This document shows positions 17,414 to 24,895 of a stretch of DNA of 64,000 nucleotides, in pieces. This stretch comes from Anaerolineales bacterium (GTDB lineage: Bacteria > Chloroflexota > Anaerolineae > Aggregatilineales > UBA2796). The stretch lies in NCBI GenBank assembly GCA_015075625.1, contig JABTTZ010000002.1:558001-622000 (forward strand). The letters run 5' to 3'. Position numbers and translations under genes: made by a program. Under the pieces are notes generated by a model. That model was not told where the DNA came from. It did not search any database and saw nothing but the letters and a program-made list of their open reading frames with translations. Position 1 is the stretch's first letter. Every line of letters starts with the position of its first letter.

Positions 17414-17659
17414 GCATCATCCTAACTCATTGCCAGTAGAAAGCAGCAATCCATATTGTCTATCAATCTATTGTAGTTGTGGCAATGCCTCTGAGCAATT
17501 GCCCATCCGGGGGGTGGTACCGGAAACTCGACTTGCAGTGGTACTGCATTCCCCATGATCCCGATGCTGGAGTGCCAAACGAACAACAATTTTCGGAGGA
17601 CTTAAGTTGTGCCTTGCGCTTTAACCCTAGAGCGAAGCGGCTGATCTCCTTATTGCCGA

Positions 17660-18472
17660 TTACTCTCCCATCCACTGCATCGGCTGCCCCGTCCCGCCGC
17701 GCCGGATCATGATGATCTCGGCAAGGATGCTCAGGGCGATCTCCTGCGGCGTCTCGGCGTTCAGCTCCAAGCCAATCGGCGCATGGACGCGGCGCAGCGC
17801 CTCCCGCGAGATGCCTTTTTCCTCCAATGCCTTCACCGTCAGCAGCCACCGCCGCCGGCTTCCGATCAAGCCAATGTAGGGCGGGTTTGCCGCCAAGAGG
17901 GGCGGAAAGAGCGCCTCATCAACGGGGACGCCTCGCGTTACCGCTGCAATGTACGTCAGCGGCGTGATCCTCAGGCGGGCGCCAACCTCCCCTGGCGGGC
18001 AGACAAGGTAATCGTCCATGTTGGGGAGGTAGTCTGGGTTGCAAAACTGTGAACGGTCATCGCAGGCGATCACCCGAAAATTCGCCCACTTGCCTAGCTC
18101 TGCCAGCGCCTTCCCCACATGTCCACAGCCGATCACGACGAGCGTCGGACGGACGCCCACCGCTTCAATGAAAATCTCCACCGTCCCGCCGCACACGCCG
18201 GGATCGCCATCTTGCAAGTTGTTCAGGGTGTAACTGACGATTCGCGCCGTCCCCGAATCGATCACCGCTTGCCCATCGGCAATCACCCGCGCTTCCATCG
18301 CCCCACCGCCCACCGTGCCAACAATCCGCCCCTCAGGGTAGATCACCATCTTGCTCCCCGGATGGCGCGGAATCGACCCTGTAACGCGAATCACGGTAGC
18401 AAGTGCGACGGGGATTCCGCTCCCTTCCGCCTCTGCCAACGCTCGAAAGACTGCCTGTTCGTTCATCGTCAT
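17660..18472 (-). CDS. XdhC-family protein (molybdenum hydroxylase maturation type)
   Basis: A 270-residue XdhC/CoxI-family protein. N-terminal part: VALATVIRVTGSIPRHPGSKM and IVGTVGGGAMEARVI, then GDPGVCGGTVEIFIEAV; C-terminal Rossmann half: LVVIGCGHVGKALAELG and YIGLIGSRRRWLL. Family members deliver or insert sulfurated Mo cofactor into xanthine dehydrogenase-type enzymes. No molybdenum hydroxylase subunit gene is nearby, so the client is unknown. The gene begins four bases after the stop of the upstream GT-C-like gene and is probably co-transcribed with it. Confidence 0.88.
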   Translation of the reverse strand: MTMNEQAVFRALAEAEGSGIPVALATVIRVTGSIPRHPGSKMVIYPEGRIVGTVGGGAMEARVIADGQAVIDSGTARIVSYTLNNLQDGDPGVCGGTVEIFIEAVGVRPTLVVIGCGHVGKALAELGKWANFRVIACDDRSQFCNPDYLPNMDDYLVCPPGEVGARLRITPLTYIAAVTRGVPVDEALFPPLLAANPPYIGLIGSRRRWLLTVKALEEKGISREALRRVHAPIGLELNAETPQEIALSILAEIIMIRRGGTGQPMQWMGE

Positions 18473-18476
18473 CCCA

Positions 18477-20954
18477 TCACTCTACTGTAATCGTCCCAAC
18501 CCATAGCCGCAGATCGGTGTCCACCCCCTCGCCTTCTAAAGGCAGCCGCCCCCTCAGCGGATCATACATCCCAATGGCAACGCGGTACACCCCCGGCGCG
18601 ATGGAGGAGGGCAGTCTCCGCTGATAAGTTTCCGTAAACCCACCGGGCAGCCAGTTCCCGGGCGGCAGCGCCCCCCCCCCCGGACGCTGGTCAATCTGAG
18701 CATCTTGCCTCAGCCCATCATATTTATCGTAAAGATGGATAAACAGAATCCCATCCACTGGTGCAGGAGAATTCCCGTTGAACCACGTGATCGTTGCCGA
18801 GAACACCCGCGAGTCCGGGGCGTAGTTCAGAACGGCACGCTGAACGGCAAAGCCCGCATCAAACTGTGCCAGCGGTGGCTCGGTGGGGGTTTCCACAGGG
18901 GGATACCTCCCCTGATAGAGCCAGTGTTGATAGGGCATATAATGATCGGCAGAGGGATCGTTAAGCGCCGCCTCAACACGGAATGTCGTCCGTTCGGTGG
19001 TGATTTTGTCCCCTGTGATCAGGGTGGGAATCTCAATCCAGGTTCCGGGAATGGCGGGGATCACCCGCTGCCCAACCACCTGATCGCCCGCGTAGAGGGT
19101 GATCGTCATCGCCTGGCGGGGATGGACGCGGATCACCCACAGGGCATCCTCGGCGGGGCGCGTTGCCATCGTGAAGGACTCGCCGCCGGTGATCAGCCGT
19201 CCGCCGTCTTGCACGGTGCAATCCGCTGCGCACGCTACATAGGATTGGCGGTAAAGTTCGGTAGGGAAGCCGGGCGGCTGTGCTGCTTGCCACCAATGAT
19301 ACTCGTGCGTCGCCTCGTCGGGAAGGTAGGCAATGTTCAGCACATCGACCAAGCGCAGATCACCGATTGCCGTCAATGTCGAAGGTTGGCGCGGCTGCTC
19401 TTGACCATCAAGCGGCGACCAATCAATCTTGTAAACGGTCTGCCCGCTGTTCGTTGCCGAGGCAACATTATGCGGCAGGGCAAGGGAGGGGAATTCTGCC
19501 AGTGGGTTGGCAAACAACCCCGTTCCAGCGAAGTAGGTCAGCCCCCGTGCGTCGGGATAGATGGCGAGATAATCGGGGCGGTAGGGACTCCGCGCCATGC
19601 TCTCGTAGACGGCGCCGGGTCCGTTGCGCCATGCCACCGCTGCGTTGGGCGTCGTCAAGCCCACAAGATCATAAGTGGGGTGCTGCCCATAAAAAGCAGC
19701 GACGCCAATATCATGGACGCCGACCACCGCCCCGGCGGGAACGCTTTCGGCAACATAGCTCGCCATCGGACGTTGGCTGCCCGCCACCTCTGCGGTATTT
19801 TCGGCATAATAGCCCCGAAAGGCAATCCCGCTCGTCAGGCTTTGCAGGGCAACCCCAGCGAGGATCAGCCCACCCGCCAGCCGCCCCCACCCGCCACCCC
19901 GCCACAAACGGAGCATCAGCCAGCCCGCCAGCGGAAAAAAGAGGGCGATCAGCGGCTGCTGATAGCGCTTAAACTGCCAAAATCCCGTTTCCAGCAGCGA
20001 GACAAGCGCCGTGATCCCGATGAACCAGAGGACGATCATCCCTGCTAGATAGCCGTCCAGACGGTGATCGGGACGGCGCACACCGCGCCATAGTGCAAAG
20101 GCTATCCATGCCAACGCCGCCCCAGTCAACACGAGAGTCCCGTAATCGGGTTCACCGAGGCTTAGGAATTCACGCCAGAGTCGGACGGCATAGCCTGATA
20201 CAGAGCGCAGCATCTCTCCCGTGTTGGGGGGGACATTGAACAAAAATGCCTTCGCCTGCATTCCCGACGCCGTAAGCGATCCCGTATAGATGAAGTTTAG
20301 AAGGGGCTGCACCAGCGCGGCAGCAAGGGGCAAGGCATAGAGCCACAGGTGTTTCCAAAAAAAGCGCCGCGAGCGCGTGCGGGCAAAGGCATAGAGCGCT
20401 GCCCCCACGCCAATAACCGCCCCTTCTGGACGGATGAGGGCGGCGAGCGTTCCGCTGAAGATCGCCTTGCGGGGGTCACCTCCTCGCGCATAACGAAGCG
20501 TCCACAAGCACAGGGCGCTAAAGAGCGCCGTTTCCATCCCAGAAAGCGCCGCCCACAACAGCGACCCATGAACGACAAAACACGCCGCCAGCGCTATCCC
20601 AACCACTCCCCCAACTATGCCATAAACCAGCCATGCCGAGGCAAGGGTGCTGAACATACCAATGGCAAGCGCCCATAGAGGCGGGTCAAGCCTGAGGGTG
20701 AAGGCGGGGGCGACCAGAAGCGGGTAGAGCAGGCTTGTCGCGCCGGAGGTGGGCGGCTGTCCAGCGATGTACTGAAAGGGGTGACCTTCGGCAACAGCAC
20801 GGGCATATTGAAGGTGAATGTAGGCATCGTCAAGCGGTAAGACACGCCCCCCCTCATAGGTTGCCGCCCCGCTGAGGTAAAACGCCGCCGCGCCGATCAC
20901 CAGTGCGGCAAGGATGCCATAAGGAAACAGAGGATGAGAGGTGAGAGCCTTCAT
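18477..20954 (-). CDS. GT-C-like polytopic membrane protein with extracytoplasmic C-terminal region
   Basis: An 825-residue protein. The N-terminal half (about 1-370) holds roughly ten hydrophobic helices. Just after the first comes LPLDDAYIHLQYARAVAEGH, the Asp-Asp motif and context of GT-C glycosyltransferases that use lipid-linked sugar donors. Residues about 390-825 are hydrophilic and beta-rich (ITLYAGDQVVGQ, FSATITWFNGN, YRVAIGMYDP), suggesting an extracytoplasmic domain. Function in envelope glycan or protein glycosylation is inferred from fold. It lies between a thioesterase gene (31 bases upstream) and xdhC. Confidence 0.7.
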   Translation of the reverse strand: MKALTSHPLFPYGILAALVIGAAAFYLSGAATYEGGRVLPLDDAYIHLQYARAVAEGHPFQYIAGQPPTSGATSLLYPLLVAPAFTLRLDPPLWALAIGMFSTLASAWLVYGIVGGVVGIALAACFVVHGSLLWAALSGMETALFSALCLWTLRYARGGDPRKAIFSGTLAALIRPEGAVIGVGAALYAFARTRSRRFFWKHLWLYALPLAAALVQPLLNFIYTGSLTASGMQAKAFLFNVPPNTGEMLRSVSGYAVRLWREFLSLGEPDYGTLVLTGAALAWIAFALWRGVRRPDHRLDGYLAGMIVLWFIGITALVSLLETGFWQFKRYQQPLIALFFPLAGWLMLRLWRGGGWGRLAGGLILAGVALQSLTSGIAFRGYYAENTAEVAGSQRPMASYVAESVPAGAVVGVHDIGVAAFYGQHPTYDLVGLTTPNAAVAWRNGPGAVYESMARSPYRPDYLAIYPDARGLTYFAGTGLFANPLAEFPSLALPHNVASATNSGQTVYKIDWSPLDGQEQPRQPSTLTAIGDLRLVDVLNIAYLPDEATHEYHWWQAAQPPGFPTELYRQSYVACAADCTVQDGGRLITGGESFTMATRPAEDALWVIRVHPRQAMTITLYAGDQVVGQRVIPAIPGTWIEIPTLITGDKITTERTTFRVEAALNDPSADHYMPYQHWLYQGRYPPVETPTEPPLAQFDAGFAVQRAVLNYAPDSRVFSATITWFNGNSPAPVDGILFIHLYDKYDGLRQDAQIDQRPGGGALPPGNWLPGGFTETYQRRLPSSIAPGVYRVAIGMYDPLRGRLPLEGEGVDTDLRLWVGTITVE

Positions 20955-20985
20955 TGTGGCTGTCCGGTCTGACAGAGAAGTCCGC

Positions 20986-21477
20986 TCATGGGATGGGGTA
21001 GACTTTCCAGCCCACTTCCTCGGTGTTCATTTTCGCCAGTTCTGGTTTCGGCACTTCCATAAGGGTCGCTGTGCTTTCAGCGGCGATACTTCCATCGGAC
21101 AAGATCACTTCCCCAATGGCATAAGCGATCATCCCTCGATCTTTCTCAATTCGCCCGCGCAGCGTGATCGGCACGCCGATGGGGACAGGTTTCCGGTAGC
21201 GTATCTCCATCTTCGCCGTGTAGAGCAAGCGCATAAAATCCCTTGTCATTGCCGCCCGCCCCATGACCTCATCAAGCATTGTTGCCGTGATTCCGCCATG
21301 CGCAATGCCGGGAAAGCCCTGATGCTTTGCGCTGAGCGTCACCTCGGCGCGTGCCTGCCCCTCACCGTCGTTGTAAAAGCGTATTTGCAATCCGGCAATA
21401 TTTTCCAGCCCACAGCCGAAACACTGGCGCGAACTGGGCTGAAGGGCGTCCGAGGCAGGATGATCGTGATTCGTCAT
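20986..21477 (-). CDS. PaaI-family hotdog thioesterase
   Basis: A 163-residue single hotdog-fold protein. GFPGIAHGGITATMLDEVMG contains the HGG loop and following Asp/Glu that form the acyl-CoA thioesterase active site in PaaI enzymes. CFGCGLEN near the N-terminus is a two-Cys variant often present in this subfamily. It would hydrolyse a small or aromatic acyl-CoA in the cytoplasm; the acyl group is unknown. AAAGG precedes the ATG. First gene of a probable three-gene minus-strand unit with the GT-C-like gene and xdhC. Confidence 0.85.
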   Translation of the reverse strand: MTNHDHPASDALQPSSRQCFGCGLENIAGLQIRFYNDGEGQARAEVTLSAKHQGFPGIAHGGITATMLDEVMGRAAMTRDFMRLLYTAKMEIRYRKPVPIGVPITLRGRIEKDRGMIAYAIGEVILSDGSIAAESTATLMEVPKPELAKMNTEEVGWKVYPIP

Positions 21478-21670
21478 AAGAGCCTTTTGTTGTTCTTGGT
21501 GATGATGGTGGTCTATTTTACCTCAAGTACGACTCAACCTACCTCTAAAAGAGTGCATAGAGGGCGGGACATAAGCAGAAAACGATAATCCCCCGCCGAG
21601 GGTTGGCGCATGATCGGACTTTCTCTACAATCTGCGGAGGGGAGGGAAACCATTTACCGGATACTATGCT

Positions 21671-22333
21671 GTGATACACCACGAATTACCGCTGTTCCCG
21701 CTGAACACCGTCTTGTTTCCGGGGATGCCACTCGATCTCTATATTTTTGAGCCGCGCTACAAGCTCATGATCGCGGAATGCATCCGTTCCGGCGATCCCT
21801 TTGGCGTCGTCTTGATTCGCGCCGGCAAGGAAGTGGGAGGGACAGCAGAAGTCTACGACATTGGGACAACAGCACTTATCACCGATGTGAAGAAACATCC
21901 CGGCGGGGAAATGGACATTCGCGCACGAGGACTAAACCGCTTTCGATTGGAAGCAACGCACACCCGCCGCCCATTCCTCACCGGAGTTGCTCATGAATAC
22001 CCGCTTGAGCGCAGCAACGAAGCCGAACTTACCCAAGCAGCGCGTGGGTTAGCACCTATTGTCAAAGATTACTTGAATTTTTTTGCCAAACTGGGTGAGA
22101 TTGACCAACGAATCGATCAACTTCCCGAAGACCCCGCCTTACTTGCCTATCTCACGGCATTCGTCCTCCACGTCCCCATGAAAGACAAACAGAGCATTCT
22201 GAACCTCCCCGATCTGATGACGATGATCCACGAAGAAGGGCGTATCCTCCGGCGCGAAGCCGCCATTCTTCGGCATATGGTGCAAGAGGGAAAACGCTGG
22301 CGCAGCGACCCATCTCTCTTTTCCCCGAATTAA
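21671..22333 (+). CDS. stand-alone LON substrate-binding domain protein
   Basis: A 220-residue protein starting at GTG. ELPLFPLNTVLFPGMPLDLYIFEPRYK is the start of the Lon N-terminal domain, followed by DPFGVVLIR, GTTALITDV and the helical part ending LNLPDLMTMIHEEGRILRREAAILR. There is no AAA+ or protease domain, so it is not Lon itself; such stand-alone proteins are common and may act as adaptors or chaperone-like binders. Length is normal for the stand-alone family. It precedes the CHAT gene by about 60 bases on the same strand. Confidence 0.88.
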   Translation: MIHHELPLFPLNTVLFPGMPLDLYIFEPRYKLMIAECIRSGDPFGVVLIRAGKEVGGTAEVYDIGTTALITDVKKHPGGEMDIRARGLNRFRLEATHTRRPFLTGVAHEYPLERSNEAELTQAARGLAPIVKDYLNFFAKLGEIDQRIDQLPEDPALLAYLTAFVLHVPMKDKQSILNLPDLMTMIHEEGRILRREAAILRHMVQEGKRWRSDPSLFSPN

Positions 22334-22394
22334 GCTACACTTTAAGCTGCACTTGGCGGGATGAACCACACGCCCACAAAAAAGGCTCAGAATC

Positions 22395-23894
22395 ATGACC
22401 GATAGCCCCTTACTGACGATCACATTAGGTACGGACGATACGGCTCGCATCGCCTTTCAGGGTGAAAGCACACTGGTCACCTTGAATTTCTCGGCACGGG
22501 AAAAGCGCCTCCGTGAATTAGGCGATAAGGTATCAGGACGGCAAAACGGCGGCGTTCCAACGATCACCCCCGCCGAGATCAAGGAACTAGGGGTAACCCT
22601 TTTTACCATGATTTTTTCCGGCGAGGCGGGCGATCTGTTCAGCCGTGCCGTTCAGTTTTCGCGTGCAAACAGCCGTCACACACGCCTTGAGATCGATCAA
22701 CGTGGGGCGCATAGCAAGGTGGCTGCCTTGCCCTGGGAGTTCCTCTGTACTCCCGACGATCCCCCGCAGTGGTTGGCAACCGATGGGGCATTTGCCCTTT
22801 ACCGCCGCGTGAAGTCTGGCGCGGGGGCTGTTCCGGCGGTGCGGCTTACCGAGCATGAACGGCTGCGGGTTGGTGTTGCCTTTGTCCAGCCTTCGGAGAT
22901 GTCTGCGGTTGAGGGGCAAGATACCATTCGCCTCATTGACGAAATGACCATCGACAGCCGCTATAACCTCGATTACCGGCAGGCTGTCCCCCCTGTCACC
23001 GTCGATTCCCTTCAAACCTTTCTTGAAGATCGCAAGCCGCACATTTTTCACTTTATTGGGCATGGCAAATTGATTGCCCTAGATGGCATCAGTCAAGATA
23101 ATTTCGTATTTCTCCAAAACCTTGCTGGCTATGCGGATAAAGTGAACACCGAACGGTTGGTCGCCCGTTTCACACATATTCCCCCACTGGCTGTCTTTCA
23201 AGCCTGTGAGACGGGGATGCTTACAGCGGAACGTGCCAGTGGGATTCCCCCCGCCCTAATCAAACAAGGGGTGCGCACCATCGTGGCGATGGGCTATGAA
23301 ATCATGAATCACCACGCAACGACGTTTTTTCGGGCATTTTACAAGGCGCTCATCCTTGAACGCCTGCCCGCACCAGAGGCGACGCAGCGCGGGCGTCTAG
23401 CACTGACCACGCAGGGCTTTACCGATAGAGGCTTTGCCACCCCGGTTGTCTTTGTTGGCGAGGGCGATGGGGCGCTTTTTGATCCACACACTGTTTCCGA
23501 TAAGATAGCTTATCAGACAAATACTCATTCACCCGCTAACAGTACCAGAAAACTAAGTGAACCGATCTCCATGAACGACCCCATTACCCTGAAAAAATTG
23601 CTCCGTGAAAAACTGGAAAAAGTTCTTTTGGACAGCCGCAGCATGCTGACCCCAATGGCGGCAAACGCCTTACTTGTCCAAAGCGGTATTGATCCAATGA
23701 TGGTCGTCTTTCCAGCGGGAATGTCCCCCCGTGATTATACAAGTGCCCTCACCGATCAACTCGTCAGCGCATCGATGTGGGATGAGATTATTGCGATGGT
23801 CGATGTGTTACGTGGGCGTCTGGGGGCGAATTACAAGCCCCGCCTCGATGAGATTGAGGCAATGGCAAAGGCGTTGAAAGAGGCGGGCGAATAA
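22395..23894 (+). CDS. CHAT-domain caspase-like protease with C-terminal helical module
   Basis: A 499-residue protein. Residues about 95-365 are a CHAT (caspase HetF-associated with TPRs) domain: WEFLCTPDDPP, a catalytic His223 in HFIGHGK and catalytic Cys271 in VFQACETGMLTAE, then FYKALILERLPAPEATQRGRLAL typical of the domain end. Residues 393-499 form a separate helical module beginning LKKLLREKLEKVLLDSRSML, in the position occupied by effector-associated adaptor domains in conflict systems. No TPR region is present. CHAT proteases act as effectors or processing enzymes in bacterial signalling and immunity; the partner and substrate are not evident here. The catalytic pair is intact. Confidence 0.87.
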   Translation: MTDSPLLTITLGTDDTARIAFQGESTLVTLNFSAREKRLRELGDKVSGRQNGGVPTITPAEIKELGVTLFTMIFSGEAGDLFSRAVQFSRANSRHTRLEIDQRGAHSKVAALPWEFLCTPDDPPQWLATDGAFALYRRVKSGAGAVPAVRLTEHERLRVGVAFVQPSEMSAVEGQDTIRLIDEMTIDSRYNLDYRQAVPPVTVDSLQTFLEDRKPHIFHFIGHGKLIALDGISQDNFVFLQNLAGYADKVNTERLVARFTHIPPLAVFQACETGMLTAERASGIPPALIKQGVRTIVAMGYEIMNHHATTFFRAFYKALILERLPAPEATQRGRLALTTQGFTDRGFATPVVFVGEGDGALFDPHTVSDKIAYQTNTHSPANSTRKLSEPISMNDPITLKKLLREKLEKVLLDSRSMLTPMAANALLVQSGIDPMMVVFPAGMSPRDYTSALTDQLVSASMWDEIIAMVDVLRGRLGANYKPRLDEIEAMAKALKEAGE

Positions 23895-23974
23895 ATCTGT
23901 TGGGTAGCGTTGGGCACCCACAGCCGCCGCAAAAGCCCCCGACTGAAACGAGTGCTGCCTTTTGCTGATCTCCG

Positions 23975-23994
23975 CCCGGCGCTTCAGCGCCGGG
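23975..23994. repeat. REP-like palindrome CCCGGCGCT/AGCGCCGGG
   Basis: Nine-base perfect arms with a two-base TC loop. Its core GGCGCTTCAGCGCC is the exact complement of the hairpin core at 2424-2437 inside the CTAGGG element, indicating a shared repeat. It separates the convergent CHAT and Roadblock genes and could act as a bidirectional end structure, though no T-tract follows. Confidence 0.55.
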
Positions 23995-24031
23995 TGACTC
24001 TGTTGTTGGGGAGGGGCGGTGAATGCGGGGC

Positions 24032-24436
24032 TTAGCCCGCCAAAACCTTCGCAATATCTTCCGAGGTGCGCCCGGCGGCATACAAAACAGGAGACATACG
24101 CTGCTCTTTATCGACCAATACGGCAAGGGTTGCCCGTCCAGCGGGGTAAACAACCATAACCCCATCTTCCCCTTCCATCAGCAAGCGGGCAAGATCACCC
24201 TGTTCGAGGCGTCCTAACGTCCGTTCGGCAAGGCTGATCAAGGTGGCTGCCATTGCCGCCACTTGGGGGCTGCTGGTGGGGTTTGCTAGATAGTCATCGT
24301 CTTCGGTGGGGGGGTAAGCCGCAACGAGCAATCCGTCACGGTTGACAACCACCGACGCCTTGATCCCCGGAACGACGGCGTGCATTTTGCGGAGCGTATC
24401 GTCGATCAACTCCTGTCGAGTTGGTTGTTTCGTCAT
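24032..24436 (-). CDS. Roadblock/LC7-domain protein
   Basis: A 134-residue protein with the Roadblock/LC7 alpha-beta pattern: an N-terminal helix (ELIDDTLRKMHAVVPGIKASVVVNRDG), a strand ending LLVAAYPP, a helix with AAMAATLISLAERTLGRLE and strands VMVVYPAGRATLAVLVDK. These proteins dimerise and usually regulate small Ras-like GTPases such as MglA or gliding/polarity GTPases. No such GTPase gene is nearby. ATG 24436 is chosen for its GAGGGA site; a longer reading to 24505 lacks one. It converges on the CHAT gene. Confidence 0.82.
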   Translation of the reverse strand: MTKQPTRQELIDDTLRKMHAVVPGIKASVVVNRDGLLVAAYPPTEDDDYLANPTSSPQVAAMAATLISLAERTLGRLEQGDLARLLMEGEDGVMVVYPAGRATLAVLVDKEQRMSPVLYAAGRTSEDIAKVLAG

Positions 24437-24895
24437 CCTGATCCCTCTTTCGTGTGCCTTGTCAGCCGCCGCGCCTTGCTGCGCTGAATGTGCCACATTG
24501 TACACTGATTTTGTCTCTCACAATTCTATCAAGAATAGGCAAGTCTGTGTTGCCCCTTTAGCAAGCGTTTACCTAGCAACCAGTTATCGCCTTATCGTCA
24601 TCCTCCACTGGACAAACATCAATGCGAATCTGTCAAGATTTGTACAGACTTCAGCGAAGGCTAGGTGCAAAAGGCTATAATGTTTTTTAGTATATAGGAT
24701 TTACCTAGTTGAACTTGTTTACCCTGTACTCATCGAAAAGGGACATTTGAGGGGGAAGCCCCCTCAAAGACGAGATTCCCCCTTCTCCCGCGGGGAGAGG
24801 GGGTTAGGGGAATGAGGGCAACTGTGTAACGTCTAAGTTCTAAGTATAGAAAACCCTTAAACGATCATCCCAACCCTATTTGGGCGAGGCGACGC
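24437..24895. other. 459-bp intergenic region
   Basis: No gene is supported. The first 250 bases are comparatively AT-rich and should hold the promoter of the Roadblock gene (minus) and perhaps that of the membrane-protein gene at 24896. Positions 24695-24835 are copy A of the TAGGACTTACGCA-type MITE-like repeat. The final bases contain GAGGCGACGC, which includes the ribosome site of the next gene. Confidence 0.55.
24695..24835 (+). mobile_element. MITE-like element, TAGGACTTACGCA family, copy A (degraded)
   Basis: Aligns along its length with 44651-44794: TAGGATTTACCTAGTTGAAC at the left, TGTTTACC, a TCATCG block, GAGGGGGAAGCCCCCTC, TTCTCCCGCGGGGAGAGGGGG, then TGAGGGCAACTGTGTAACGTCTA. Left and right ends are inverted but less perfectly than in copy B, so this is an older copy. 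It is 141 bases long and has no coding capacity. Confidence 0.7.
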
